Shown piece after piece: positions 22,362 to 30,811 of a DNA stretch of 64,000 nt; position 1 is the stretch's first letter, and every line of letters begins with the position of its first letter. The notes beneath the pieces are model-generated. The model was not told the origin of the DNA. It worked only from the letters and a program-made list of their open reading frames with translations, and did not search any database. A program made the translations under genes and the position numbers. The stretch is from Faunimonas pinastri (GTDB lineage Bacteria > Pseudomonadota > Alphaproteobacteria > Rhizobiales > Afifellaceae): assembly GCF_900110915.1 (NCBI RefSeq), contig NZ_FOFG01000001.1, forward strand, positions 620,001 to 684,000, written 5' to 3'.

Positions 22362-23546
22362 ATGGAAGAGACCTGGCGCTGGTTCGGACCGGAAGATGCG
22401 ATCGGCCTTGCCGAAATCCGGCAGACGGGCGCGCGCGGCATCGTCACCGCCCTGCATCAGATCCCCTATGGCGTGGTCTGGACCGAAGAGGAAATCGCCA
22501 GGCGGCAGGCGATGATTTCGGCCGATCCGGCGCTTGGGCTGGAATGGAGGGTAGTGGAAAGCCTGCCGATCCACGAGCGGATCAAGCTCGGCGACGGCGA
22601 TATCGAGCCGCTGCTGGAGAACTACCGCCAGTCCATGCGGAACCTCGCCGCCTGCGGCATCCACATCATCTGCTACAATTTCATGCCGGTGCTGGACTGG
22701 ACGCGCACCCGCCTCGACCAGCCGCTGGCGGGCGGCGGAACGTCGCTGCGCTTCAACATCCACGAATATGCCGCCTTCGACTGCTTCATGCTGGAGCGGC
22801 CGGGCGCCGAGGCCGAGCACACGCCGGAGGTGCTGCGGCGCGCGAAAGCGTGGTTCGACGCTTCCACCGAGACCGACCGCGCGCGGTTGCTGACCAACAT
22901 CATGGCCGGCCTGCCCGGGGCTTACGAACGCTACGACGTGCCCGGGCTACGCGCCGTGCTGTCGCGCTACGATCATGTCACCCGCGACGATCTCCGCGCC
23001 AATTGCGTGCGCTTCCTGGAAGCCGTGGTGCCGACGGCCGAGGACGTGGGCATACGCCTCTGCGTCCATCCCGACGATCCGCCGCGCCCGCTCTTCGGGC
23101 TCGACCGCATCGTGTCCAATGCCGACGACATCGCCTTCATCCTCGACGCGGTGCCCTCGCAGGCCAACGGGCTGACGCTCTGCGCCGGCTCGCTCGGCGC
23201 CAACCCCGCCAACGACGTGCCGGCCATCGCGAGGCGCTTCGCCGATCGCATCCATTTCGCCCATCTCCGCAATGTGCGGAAGGATGCCGATGGCTCCTTC
23301 GAGGAAGCCGATCATCTCGACGGCGACACGGACATGGTGGCGCTGGTGAAGGTGCTGATGGACGAGCAGGCGCGGCGCAGGGCCGAGGGCCGGTCCGACT
23401 GGCAGATCCCGATGCGGCCCGACCATGGCCATGAGCTACTCTCCGACATTGGCCGCAAGACGCATCCCGGCTATCCGCTGATCGGCCGCATGCGCGGTCT
23501 GGCGGAACTGCGCGGCGTCATGCGGGCGGTGGAACGGCTGGGCTAG
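22362..23546 (+). CDS. uxuA: Mannonate dehydratase UxuA
   Basis: 394 residues, normal for UxuA, which dehydrates D-mannonate to 2-keto-3-deoxy-D-gluconate in hexuronate catabolism. Characteristic sequences are WRWFGPEDAIGLAEIRQTGA and GIVTALHQIPYGVVW near the start, CYNFMPVLDWTRTRL, the metal-site HPDDPPRPLFGLDRIVS, HFAHLRNVRK, and RPDHGHELLSDIGRKTHPGY near the end. The TIM-barrel metal ligands (His and Cys/Asp in these motifs) are in place. It is the last gene of the FCD-regulated operon and identifies the operon as acting on aldonates or hexuronates. Confidence 0.95.
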   Translation: MEETWRWFGPEDAIGLAEIRQTGARGIVTALHQIPYGVVWTEEEIARRQAMISADPALGLEWRVVESLPIHERIKLGDGDIEPLLENYRQSMRNLAACGIHIICYNFMPVLDWTRTRLDQPLAGGGTSLRFNIHEYAAFDCFMLERPGAEAEHTPEVLRRAKAWFDASTETDRARLLTNIMAGLPGAYERYDVPGLRAVLSRYDHVTRDDLRANCVRFLEAVVPTAEDVGIRLCVHPDDPPRPLFGLDRIVSNADDIAFILDAVPSQANGLTLCAGSLGANPANDVPAIARRFADRIHFAHLRNVRKDADGSFEEADHLDGDTDMVALVKVLMDEQARRRAEGRSDWQIPMRPDHGHELLSDIGRKTHPGYPLIGRMRGLAELRGVMRAVERLG

Positions 23547-23578
23547 CTCACGGCCTCCGACGGGGGAGGGAGCGCGAA

Positions 23579-23608
23579 TTCGATTGCGGCTTCCGGGCCG
23601 CAATCGAA
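23579..23608 (+). terminator. Strong hairpin after uxuA
   Basis: TTCGATTGCGG (23579-23589) pairs perfectly with CCGCAATCGAA (23598-23608), an 11-bp stem with an 8-base loop, 32 bp after the uxuA stop. There is no T-run after it, so termination may need Rho, but the position between operons supports a terminator role. Confidence 0.55.
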
Positions 23609-23613
23609 GGGCC

Positions 23614-23708
23614 GCCGGCTGCAAGGAGCCGGGTGCGAGGGGCCGGGTGCGAGGGGCCGGGTGCGAGGGGCCGGCTGCAACGAGCCGGGTGCGAGGGGCC
23701 GGGCTTCG
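23614..23708. repeat. 14-bp tandem repeat, six copies plus a partial
   Basis: Units begin at 23614, 23628, 23642, 23656, 23670 and 23684. Four copies are identical (GCCGGGTGCGAGGG); the first (GCCGGCTGCAAGGA) and fifth (GCCGGCTGCAACGA) are variants. A partial GCCGGG copy follows at 23698. The array lies between the uxuA hairpin and the LysR gene, 48 bp before its ATG, where copy-number change could affect expression. Confidence 0.9.
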
Positions 23709-23755
23709 TACATGCGGATTGAAAAGTTTTTCCTTTCCGCGTCACAGTCCCGGGC

Positions 23756-24670
23756 ATGATCGACCTGCGGAATATCGAGACATTCTTCTGGGCGGCCGCG
23801 CTGGGCAGTCTTCGTGCGGCCTCCGACCGGCTGGGAACCACGCAGCCCGCCGTCTCGCAGCGCATCGCCTCGCTGGAAAGCAGCCTCGGCGTGCGACTGT
23901 TCGAGCGTGACGCGCGCGGGGTGAAGCTCACCCCGAAGGGGCACGAGCTGCTGGTCCATGCCGAGCGGCTTCTCATGGCGCGGCGCGACATGATCGATGC
24001 GGCCCGGGACCAGTACACGGTCGCCGGGACGCTGAAGATCGGCGTTGCGGAAACCATCGTGCAGACTTGGCTGCCGCGCCTGATCGAAAGGGTCCACGCG
24101 GCCTATCCCGCTTTGGTGCTGGAAATCGAGGTGGACAGCACGCATGTGCTGAAATCCCACCTTCTGTCGCGCGAGATCGACCTGGCTTTCCTGATGGGCC
24201 CGGTGCTGGAAACGCGGGTGGAGAACCTGCCGCTCTGCACCTATCCGCTGGCCTGGGTGGCAAGCCCGGCGCTGGATCTCGGGCCGGAGCCGCTCACGCT
24301 CGACCGGATCGCGCGGTTTCCGATCGTCACCTATCCTTCCCGCAGCAGGCCGTATCGCGTGGTGCGCGATATGCTGATGCGAGCGGGGGTCGCTTCGCCG
24401 CGCATGTACGGCAGCGCCTCGCTTTCCATGATCGTGCGGATGACGATGGACGGCATCGGCACAAGCGTGATCGCGCCCGTTTTCCTCGACAAGGAACTGC
24501 AGCGGGGTGAACTCAGGATCGTCGAGGTCGAGGCGGATCCCTTGCCGGACCTGAGCTTCACGGCGACCTGGCTCGACGGACCGCAAGGTCCGGCGCCTCG
24601 CCTGATCGCGCAGATCGCGCAGACGGTCGCCCGCAACGACGCTCTGGGCAGCGATAAGCCGCGCTTATAG
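23756..24670 (+). CDS. LysR-family transcriptional regulator
   Basis: 304 residues. The winged HTH is MIDLRNIETFFWAAALGSLR, then AASDRLGTTQPAVSQRIASLE and LGVRLFERDARGVKLTPKG; an effector domain follows (LKIGVAETIVQTWLPRLIERV, DLAFLMGPV, and a C-terminal GIGTSVIAPVFLDKEL). It precedes, in the same orientation, the TRAP / DUF2848 / amidase / hydro-lyase operon and is the likely regulator of it. The dyad at 24710-24727 is a candidate binding site. The gene has a repeat array upstream in place of an obvious promoter, and a small GAAAA-GT-TTTTC dyad at 23721-23732. Confidence 0.92.
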   Translation: MIDLRNIETFFWAAALGSLRAASDRLGTTQPAVSQRIASLESSLGVRLFERDARGVKLTPKGHELLVHAERLLMARRDMIDAARDQYTVAGTLKIGVAETIVQTWLPRLIERVHAAYPALVLEIEVDSTHVLKSHLLSREIDLAFLMGPVLETRVENLPLCTYPLAWVASPALDLGPEPLTLDRIARFPIVTYPSRSRPYRVVRDMLMRAGVASPRMYGSASLSMIVRMTMDGIGTSVIAPVFLDKELQRGELRIVEVEADPLPDLSFTATWLDGPQGPAPRLIAQIAQTVARNDALGSDKPRL

Positions 24671-24709
24671 CCCGCATGCAAAGTTACGATTGGACGCTGG
24701 ACGCACGTT

Positions 24710-24727
24710 CATTCCCAATGAGGAATG
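24710..24727 (+). promoter_or_regulatory. Candidate LysR-type operator upstream of the third TRAP operon
   Basis: CATTCC (24710-24715) and GGAATG (24722-24727) form an inverted repeat spaced by six bases and contain the T-N11-A pattern typical of LysR-regulator sites. It lies in the 183-bp gap between the lysR stop and the binding-protein start, where the operon promoter should be. No convincing -35/-10 pair was found. Confidence 0.4.
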
Positions 24728-24853
24728 CCCAAAGGGTAGTCAGGCCTCCAAACGAGGCGGATGATCCCGAAATGATCGCGCCCTCGACCTTCGGACATGT
24801 CCGTAGCCGTGGTCACAAGCGGCGAGGCGAGGGCGAGACGAAGAGGAGAACAG

Positions 24854-25897
24854 ATGAAAACCGTCGCGCTGGCCTTTGCCGCATTGCTTGCGGGCAGCAC
24901 CGTTGCCGCAGCACAGGAGCTTCCGAAGACCCAGCTCAAGGTCGTGGGCGGCCTGAGCAACCTGACCGCCTATCAGGATTACGAAAAGCCGTTCTGGACC
25001 AAGACCGTGCCGGACCTGTCCCATGGCCAGGTGACCGCGCAGATCCGCGGCTTCAACGAGATGGGCCTGAAGGGGCCTGAGATCCTGCGTCTGATGTCGC
25101 AGGGCGTCATCGAGTTCGGCACGGCGACCCTGTCATATTTCGCCAGCGACAACCCGATCAACGAGGCCATCGATCTCGCCGGCCTGTCGCCCGACGCGAA
25201 GACCGCCCGCGAAGTCACGGACGCTTTCGAGCCGGTCCTGGCCAAGACCTACGGCGAAGGCTCCAACGTCAAGCTTCTCGGCATTTCCACCTATCCGGCG
25301 CAGGTCCTGTTCTGCAACGCGGACATCAAGGGGCTCGCCGACCTGAAGGGCAAGAAGGTCCGCACCTCCAGCCGCACGCAGGCCGAGTTCGTGGACGCCT
25401 TCGGCGGCTCCAGCGTTACCATGGCCTTCGGCGAAGTGGTGCCGGCGCTCCAGAACAAGGTCGTGGACTGCGCCATCACCGGTTCGCTCTCCGGCTATTC
25501 GGCCAAGTGGTACGAGGTTTCTACCCATCTCATGGCCCTGCCGATCAACTGGAACCAGCAGATCCATGCGGTGAACCAGAAGACCTGGGACAAGCTCGAT
25601 CCCAAGGTGCAGGCTTTCCTGCAGACCAACATCGACAAGATGGTGAACGACATCTGGGATGCCGCCGCCAAGCAGACGCAGGAAGGCTACGACTGCAACA
25701 CCGGCGCTGCCGCCTGTCCCCTCGACGTGAAGGGCAAGATGGTTCTGGTGGAGCCGAGCGAGGCCGACCGGGCCCTGCTGAAGACGGTGCTGCAGGAGCA
25801 GATCCTGCCGAAATGGGCGGCGCGTTGCTCGGCGGAATGCGTGGAGAGCTTCGACGCGACCGTGGGCAAGACCCTGGGCGTGACCGCGAAGAAGTAA
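24854..25897 (+). CDS. TRAP transporter substrate-binding protein, DctP family (third system)
   Basis: 347 residues from the ATG at 24854, chosen because GAGGAGAACAG sits just upstream and a Sec-type signal peptide (MKTVALAFAALLAGSTVAAAQ) follows. Unlike the other TRAP binding proteins here it uses a Sec, not a twin-arginine-like, signal. DctP-like features are GLKGPEILRLMSQGVIEFG, GKKVRTSSRTQAEFVDAFGG with the ligand-binding Arg, and FGEVVPALQNKVVDCAITG. Four cysteines near the C-terminus (YDCNTGAAACP and CSAECV) could form disulfides. Neighbouring amidase and DUF2848 genes suggest an amide- or lactam-containing carboxylate as cargo. Confidence 0.9.
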   Translation: MKTVALAFAALLAGSTVAAAQELPKTQLKVVGGLSNLTAYQDYEKPFWTKTVPDLSHGQVTAQIRGFNEMGLKGPEILRLMSQGVIEFGTATLSYFASDNPINEAIDLAGLSPDAKTAREVTDAFEPVLAKTYGEGSNVKLLGISTYPAQVLFCNADIKGLADLKGKKVRTSSRTQAEFVDAFGGSSVTMAFGEVVPALQNKVVDCAITGSLSGYSAKWYEVSTHLMALPINWNQQIHAVNQKTWDKLDPKVQAFLQTNIDKMVNDIWDAAAKQTQEGYDCNTGAAACPLDVKGKMVLVEPSEADRALLKTVLQEQILPKWAARCSAECVESFDATVGKTLGVTAKK

Positions 25898-25904
25898 CCC
25901 GACG

Positions 25905-25932
25905 ATGCCGGGGGAGCTCCGTCCCCCGGCAT
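25905..25932 (+). other. Strong intercistronic hairpin between dctP and dctQ (third system)
   Basis: ATGCCGGGGG (25905-25914) pairs perfectly with CCCCCGGCAT (25923-25932), a 10-bp GC-rich stem with an 8-base loop, 8 bp after the binding-protein stop. No U-run follows. It probably protects or attenuates the transcript so that binding protein exceeds membrane subunits, as at 20457-20485. Confidence 0.65.
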
Positions 25933-25982
25933 GAACCGCCTCGACGCTCGCCCCTCGAAACGCCGCCGTCAGGGATTTCCCG

Positions 25983-26603
25983 ATGCCATCCTCCGCCCCA
26001 GTCCTCCGCCTGGCCGCGCTGTCGCGCCGAGCCGAGGCGCTAGCCCGCTATGCCGTCTGGTTCAGCGGCGCCCTCACTCTCGCCAGCGTCCTCCTGATCT
26101 CGGTGGACGTGCTGGCCCGCAAGTTCCTCGGTCGCAATACCGGAGCGGCCGACGAACTGTCGAGCTACGCCTTCGCCATCAGCACATCGTGGTCGCTCGC
26201 CTTCGCCACCCTGCAGCGGGCGAATGTGCGCGTGGACGTGCTTTATCAACGTCTCCCGGTCCGCCTGTCGGCCGTTCTCGACTGGCTCTCGCTGGTCGCC
26301 ATGGGCGTCTTCATGGCGTTCCTCACCTACTATGCGCTGGGTGTCGTACAGGCATCCTGGGATCAGCACTCGACCGCCAACACGCCGCTGGCCACGCCGC
26401 TTTATATCCCGCAGGGGCTCTGGTTCCTGGGCCTGCTCTTCATGTGCCTGATCCTCGCCCTCATGCTGCTGCGCGCCTCGGTGGCGCTGGTGACCGGCGA
26501 TCTGGACACGGTCCGCGAGATTTGCGGCGTTCGCTCCACAAGGGAAGAGGCGGAAGACGAGGCCGAAGCCGGCGAGCGCATGGTGAGGGGAGAATCCGCA
26601 TGA
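25983..26603 (+). CDS. TRAP transporter small permease subunit, DctQ family
   Basis: 206 residues, somewhat longer than usual. Four hydrophobic segments are preceded by about 30 residues (MPSSAPVLRLAALSRRAEAL) and followed by a charged tail rich in Glu (EEAEDEAEAGERM). The signature segment reads NTGAADELSSYAFAISTSWSLAFATLQRANVRVDV. The stop overlaps the DctM start (ATGA). An in-frame ATG upstream is not available; the start at 25983 lacks a strong Shine-Dalgarno, so the N-terminus is less certain. Confidence 0.88.
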   Translation: MPSSAPVLRLAALSRRAEALARYAVWFSGALTLASVLLISVDVLARKFLGRNTGAADELSSYAFAISTSWSLAFATLQRANVRVDVLYQRLPVRLSAVLDWLSLVAMGVFMAFLTYYALGVVQASWDQHSTANTPLATPLYIPQGLWFLGLLFMCLILALMLLRASVALVTGDLDTVREICGVRSTREEAEDEAEAGERMVRGESA

Positions 26604-27883
26604 TTGCGACCGCACTTGTCCTGCTTTTGGCGCTGATCGGGCTTTCCATCCCGGTCGCCGCGGCGCTCGGCGTCCTCGGACTGATCCTGGACCCGCTCTA
26701 TTCGATGCTGCCGCTGAGCCGCGCGATGGGGGAACTCGCCTGGAGTTCCAACAACGAATTCCTGATGGTCGCCATCCCGCTCTTCATCCTTTTGGGCGAA
26801 GTGCTGCTGCGGGCCGGCTTCGCGGAAAGCATGTACGGCGCCATGAGCCTGTGGCTTTCCTGGCTGCCGGGCGGGCTGATGCACGCCAATATCGGGGCGT
26901 CGACACTGTTTTCGGCGACGTCGGGCTCCAGCGTCGCGACGGCGGCGACCGTCGGAACCGTCGCGATCCCCCAGATCAAGCGCTACGGCTACAACGAGCC
27001 GCTGTTTCTCGGCAGTCTCGCCGCGGGCGGCACGCTGGGCATCCTGATCCCGCCGTCGGTGAACCTCGTGATCTACGGCGTGCTGACGAACGCATCGGTG
27101 CCGAAGCTCTATTTGGCCGGGATCATCCCCGGCCTGATGATGGCCGGGCTCTTCATGCTCACCATCATCGCCGGCTGCGTGGTGAAGCCGCATTGGGGCG
27201 GGGAGCGGATCCACGCCACCTGGGGCCAGCGGCTGCGCAGCCTTGTGCATCTGGCGCCGCCGCTCGGCATTTTCCTTCTGGTGGTCGGCTCCATCTATGC
27301 GGGCATCGCCACGCCAACGGAAGCGGCCGCGCTCGGCGTGCTCGGTGCGCTGATCCTCGCGGCGTGCTTCGGCCGCCTGTCCTTCGCCATGCTCCGCGAG
27401 GCGATCGAGGGGACGATGAAGACCACCGCGATGATCATGCTGATCATCATCGCCGCGAGCTTCCTTAACTTCATCATGTCGGCGACGGGCCTGATCGACG
27501 CCATCACCAGCTCGATCTCGTCGCTCGGCCTGACGCCGACCGAGATGCTGATCGCCGTGGTGATCTTCTACCTGATCCTCGGCTGCTTCATGGAAACGCT
27601 GTCCATGATGATCACCACGATTCCGATCGTGGCGCCCATCATGTTCAAGCTCGGCTACGATCCGATCTGGCTCGGCATCGTGATCATCATCTTGGTCGAG
27701 GCCGCGCTCATCACGCCGCCGGTCGGGCTGAACCTCTTCGTCGTGCAGAGCCTGCGCAAGAACGGGTCGATGGGCGCCGTCATCAGCGGCAGCCTGCCCT
27801 TCGTCTTCGCGATGTTCGTGATGCTGCTCCTGCTCGGCATCTTCCCGGCTCTCGCCCTGTTCCTGCCGCACGCCTTCGGATGA
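26600..27883 (+). CDS. TRAP transporter large permease subunit, DctM family
   Basis: 427 residues, hydrophobic throughout. Landmarks are LIGLSIPVAAALGVLGLIL, AIPLFILLGEVLLRAGFAE, GGLMHANIGASTLFSATSGS (first helical hairpin), GGTLGILIPPSVNLVIYG, and ALITPPVGLNLFVVQSL (second hairpin). The ATG at 26600 lies within the DctQ stop. It completes the third TRAP importer of the window. Confidence 0.93.
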   Translation: MIATALVLLLALIGLSIPVAAALGVLGLILDPLYSMLPLSRAMGELAWSSNNEFLMVAIPLFILLGEVLLRAGFAESMYGAMSLWLSWLPGGLMHANIGASTLFSATSGSSVATAATVGTVAIPQIKRYGYNEPLFLGSLAAGGTLGILIPPSVNLVIYGVLTNASVPKLYLAGIIPGLMMAGLFMLTIIAGCVVKPHWGGERIHATWGQRLRSLVHLAPPLGIFLLVVGSIYAGIATPTEAAALGVLGALILAACFGRLSFAMLREAIEGTMKTTAMIMLIIIAASFLNFIMSATGLIDAITSSISSLGLTPTEMLIAVVIFYLILGCFMETLSMMITTIPIVAPIMFKLGYDPIWLGIVIIILVEAALITPPVGLNLFVVQSLRKNGSMGAVISGSLPFVFAMFVMLLLLGIFPALALFLPHAFG

Positions 27884-27923
27884 GCGGCAGGACCATTCTC
27901 TCCTTCAATGCTCCAGGATCGAC

Positions 27924-28604
27924 ATGGAACTGAAATTCACAATCGCTGACGGGCAAAGCGCGGCATTCACCGCCACGGTCGACAACCTCGTCGTTGCCGG
28001 CTGGGCGGGTCGCGACATGGCGGCGATCGAGCATCACATCGAGGAACTCTTCGCCATCGGCGTGCCCCGGCCCAGCGCCGTGCCGCTCTTCTATCGCGGC
28101 TCGGCGAACCTCTTGACGCAAAGCGAGCGCGTGCAGGTCGTGGGCGGCGAAAGCTCCGGCGAGGTGGAAACCTTCGTCTTCGCCGCCGGCGGAGAGCTCT
28201 TCGTCAGCATCGCTTCCGACCATACCGACCGCAAGCTGGAGACGCAGAGCGTGGCGCTCTCCAAGCAGATCTGCGCCAAGCCGGTGGCGCGCGAGGCCTG
28301 GCGCCTCGCCGATGTCGCCGGACACTGGGACGAACTCGTGATCCGTTCCTTCATCCAGGAGGGCGGCCGCGAGGTGCTCTACCAGGAAGGCCCGCTCGCC
28401 TCGCTGCGGCCGCCGATGGAGCTGATCGCCGGCTTCTGCGGGGCGGGCACGCTGCCCGACGGCACGGGCATGCTCTGCGGCACTGTCGGCGCGATCGGCG
28501 GCATCCGCCCCGCTCCGGTCTTTTCGATGGAGCTGTTCGATCCCCGCCTTGGCCGCACCATCCGCCATCGCTACGCTGTCGAAATCCTGCCGGAGGTTGC
28601 GTGA
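27924..28604 (+). CDS. DUF2848-family protein
   Basis: 226 residues without signal peptide or membrane segment. I place it in the DUF2848 family on the basis of VGSDHTDR-like wording (here SIASDHTDRKLETQ followed by SKQICAKPVA), the VPLFYRGSANLLT N-terminal region and its position next to a TRAP transporter and an amidase. The overall pattern (short beta-rich domain, C-terminal GTVGAIGGIRPAPVFSMELFDP) recalls fumarylacetoacetase-like hydrolases, but no catalytic set can be assigned. It is 3 bp upstream of the amidase start, so the two are probably functionally coupled. Biochemical role unknown. Confidence 0.65.
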   Translation: MELKFTIADGQSAAFTATVDNLVVAGWAGRDMAAIEHHIEELFAIGVPRPSAVPLFYRGSANLLTQSERVQVVGGESSGEVETFVFAAGGELFVSIASDHTDRKLETQSVALSKQICAKPVAREAWRLADVAGHWDELVIRSFIQEGGREVLYQEGPLASLRPPMELIAGFCGAGTLPDGTGMLCGTVGAIGGIRPAPVFSMELFDPRLGRTIRHRYAVEILPEVA

Positions 28605-28607
28605 TCC

Positions 28608-29975
28608 ATGAGTGAGTTGGCTGAAGCGACGATCGCGGAACTCGGCGCGGCACTGGACGAGGGCCGGACGAGCTCCGTCGCCCTGACGCGGGCGGCGCTG
28701 GACAAGGCCGCCGATCCGGCGGGCGAGGGATCGCGCATCTTCACCCGGCTGTACCGGGATCGGGCGCTCGCCATGGCGAGCGCATCGGACGCGTTGCGCG
28801 CGGCGGGCATCCGACGCTCACCCATCGATGGCCTGCCGGTCTCGATCAAGGACCTCTTCGATGTCGCGGGCGAAGTGACGCTTGCCGGCTCCGTCGCGGC
28901 CGATGGCAACGCGCCCGCATCCGCCAACGCGGAGATCGTGGACCGGCTGATCGCCGCCGGCGCCGTGATCGTCGGGCGCAGCAACATGACCGAGTTCGCC
29001 TTTTCCGGCCTCGGCATCAATCCGCATTACGGCACGCCGCTGAATCCCTTCGACCGGCAGACCGGCCGCATTCCCGGCGGCTCTTCCTCCGGCGCGGCCG
29101 TCTCCGTCAGCGATGGCATGGCGGTGGCCGGCATCGGGTCCGACACCGGCGGCTCGGTTCGCATTCCGGCCGCGCTCTGTGGACTCGCCGGCTTCAAGCC
29201 GACGGCGCGGCGCGTCTCCACGAAGGGCGCGTTGCCGCTTTCCACCACGCTGGATTCGGTCGGACCGATCGCCCGCACCGTGGCCGATTGCGCCGTTCTG
29301 GATGCGGTTCTGTCGGGCGACGACCGGCCGCTCCCGGCCGCTTCCGACATCACCGGCCTGCGCATCGCCGTTCCCACCACCGTGGTGCTGGACGGGATGG
29401 ACGAGACGGTTGCCGACGCCTTCCACACCGCGCTGAAGGCGTTGCGAGATGCGGGTGCGCTCGTGAGCGAAATCGCGATCCCCGAATTCGCGCATCTGCC
29501 GGCGATCAACGCCAAGGGCAGCTTTGCGGCGGCGGAAGCCTGGCACTGGCACCGTGACCTCATAGGAAAGGCGGCCGACCGCTACGATCCCCGCGTGCTC
29601 TCGCGGATACGGCCGGGCGGAAGCATGTCTGCGGCCGAGTATCTGGACTTGATCGAGGCCCGGGCGGCCTGGATCGCGGCGGTGGAAAACCGCATCGCCG
29701 GCTTCGACGCCGTACTCATGCCGACGGTGCCGTTGATCGCGCCGCCGGTCGCCGCGCTGCGGGACGACGACGAGGCCTACACCAGGACCAACGGCCTGAA
29801 CCTGCGCAATCCGACCTTCATCAACTTCCTCGACGGCTGCGCCCTCTCCGTGCCCTGCCATGCGCCGGGGATGGCCCCGGTCGGCCTGATGATCGCAGGT
29901 CCGGCAAATGCCGATCGGAAGGTAATCGCCGTCGGGCAGGCGGTGGAGCGGGTGTTGGCGGCCCAATGGGGATAG
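28608..29975 (+). CDS. Amidase, amidase-signature family
   Basis: 455-residue Ser-cisSer-Lys hydrolase. The triad is visible as Lys81 in SIKDLFDV, Ser159 in PGGSSSGAAV and the nucleophile Ser183 in DTGGSVRIPAAL, with the 24-residue serine spacing typical of the family (GatA, AtzF and others). Length is normal and there is no signal peptide. It lies between the DUF2848 and YcsI-type genes in the TRAP operon, so it likely hydrolyses an amide in the imported compound. It is not GatA, as no gatB or gatC is nearby. A 14-bp repeat begins just before its stop. Confidence 0.92.
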   Translation: MSELAEATIAELGAALDEGRTSSVALTRAALDKAADPAGEGSRIFTRLYRDRALAMASASDALRAAGIRRSPIDGLPVSIKDLFDVAGEVTLAGSVAADGNAPASANAEIVDRLIAAGAVIVGRSNMTEFAFSGLGINPHYGTPLNPFDRQTGRIPGGSSSGAAVSVSDGMAVAGIGSDTGGSVRIPAALCGLAGFKPTARRVSTKGALPLSTTLDSVGPIARTVADCAVLDAVLSGDDRPLPAASDITGLRIAVPTTVVLDGMDETVADAFHTALKALRDAGALVSEIAIPEFAHLPAINAKGSFAAAEAWHWHRDLIGKAADRYDPRVLSRIRPGGSMSAAEYLDLIEARAAWIAAVENRIAGFDAVLMPTVPLIAPPVAALRDDDEAYTRTNGLNLRNPTFINFLDGCALSVPCHAPGMAPVGLMIAGPANADRKVIAVGQAVERVLAAQWG

Positions 29976-30003
29976 CCGGGCGGGGATAGCCGGGCGGGGA
30001 TAG
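29968..30003. repeat. Short 14-bp direct repeat at the amidase 3' end
   Basis: GGGGATAGCCGGGC occurs at 29968-29981 and 29982-29995, followed by a partial copy GGGGATAG to 30003. The first copy includes the amidase stop codon, and the repeat ends just before the GGAGGAGCGGAG ribosome-binding site of the next gene. Confidence 0.85.
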
Positions 30004-30019
30004 GAGGAGCGGAGCAATA

Positions 30020-30811
30020 GTGAACCGTCATAACGCCACCGCCGCCCGCGAGGTCAGGCTGCTGGCCCGCTCGGGCGCGCTCACCGGCCCCACGGCCAAT
30101 CTCGCGCCCGGTTTCGTGCAGGCCAATCTGGCGATCCTGCCCAGGGATCTGGCAGGCGATTTCCTGCTGTTCTGCCAGCGCAATCCCAAGCCCTGCCCGC
30201 TGGTCGGCGTCTCCGAAGCGGGCGATCCGATGCTGCCGGTGCTGGCCGAGGATCTGGATATCCGCAGGGATGTCCCACGCTACCGCGTCTGGGAGAACGG
30301 CGATCTGGTGGCGGAGCCGACCGACCTGGAGCCGTACTGGCGAGACGATCTCGTCACCTTCGCGATCGGATGTTCGTTTTCCTTCGAGGACGCGATGCTG
30401 GCGGCCGGGCTGCCGGTGCGCCACATCGAGCAGGGCTGCAACGTCCCGATGTACCGCACCTCTATCCAGACGCAGCCGGCGGGTCCCTTCGCCGGGCCTC
30501 TGGTCGTCTCGATGCGCCCGCTCCTGCCGGCGCAGGCGATCCGGGCCGTGCAGGTCACCTCGCTGTTGCCAGCCGTCCACGGTGCCCCGGTTCACCTCGG
30601 CGATCCCGCGATGATCGGCATCGACGATATCGCCAAGCCCGATTACGGCGATCCCGTCAGCATCCGCGAGGGCGAAATGCCCGTCTTCTGGGCCTGCGGC
30701 GTCACCCCGCAATCCGTGATCGCTCATGCCCGTCCCGATTTCTGCATCACGCATGCTCCCGGCCACATGCTGGTAACCGATCTCCTCAATCGCGACCTGT
30801 CTTTGCTCTGA
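30020..30811 (+). CDS. Putative hydro-lyase of the YcsI/DUF1445 (D-glutamate cyclase-like) family
   Basis: 263 residues from a GTG at 30020 behind GGAGGAGCGGAG. Family features are [32 protein letters not shown], the [15 protein letters not shown] segment with a conserved Cys, NVPMYRT, and [12 protein letters not shown]...[10 protein letters not shown] near the end. Members of this family are annotated as putative hydro-lyases and one mitochondrial relative is a D-glutamate cyclase (5-oxo-D-proline hydrolase). That would suit an operon handling cyclic amides or D-amino-acid derivatives; the link is inference. It is the last gene of the third TRAP operon. Confidence 0.82.
   Translation: MNRHNATAAREVRLLARSGALTGPTANLAPGFVQANLAILPRDLAGDFLLFCQRNPKPCPLVGVSEAGDPMLPVLAEDLDIRRDVPRYRVWENGDLVAEPTDLEPYWRDDLVTFAIGCSFSFEDAMLAAGLPVRHIEQGCNVPMYRTSIQTQPAGPFAGPLVVSMRPLLPAQAIRAVQVTSLLPAVHGAPVHLGDPAMIGIDDIAKPDYGDPVSIREGEMPVFWACGVTPQSVIAHARPDFCITHAPGHMLVTDLLNRDLSLL

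Noticed and set aside
23614-23708. A CRISPR array, because of the tandem repeats.
   Set aside because: The 14-bp units are contiguous without spacers, and no cas genes are nearby.
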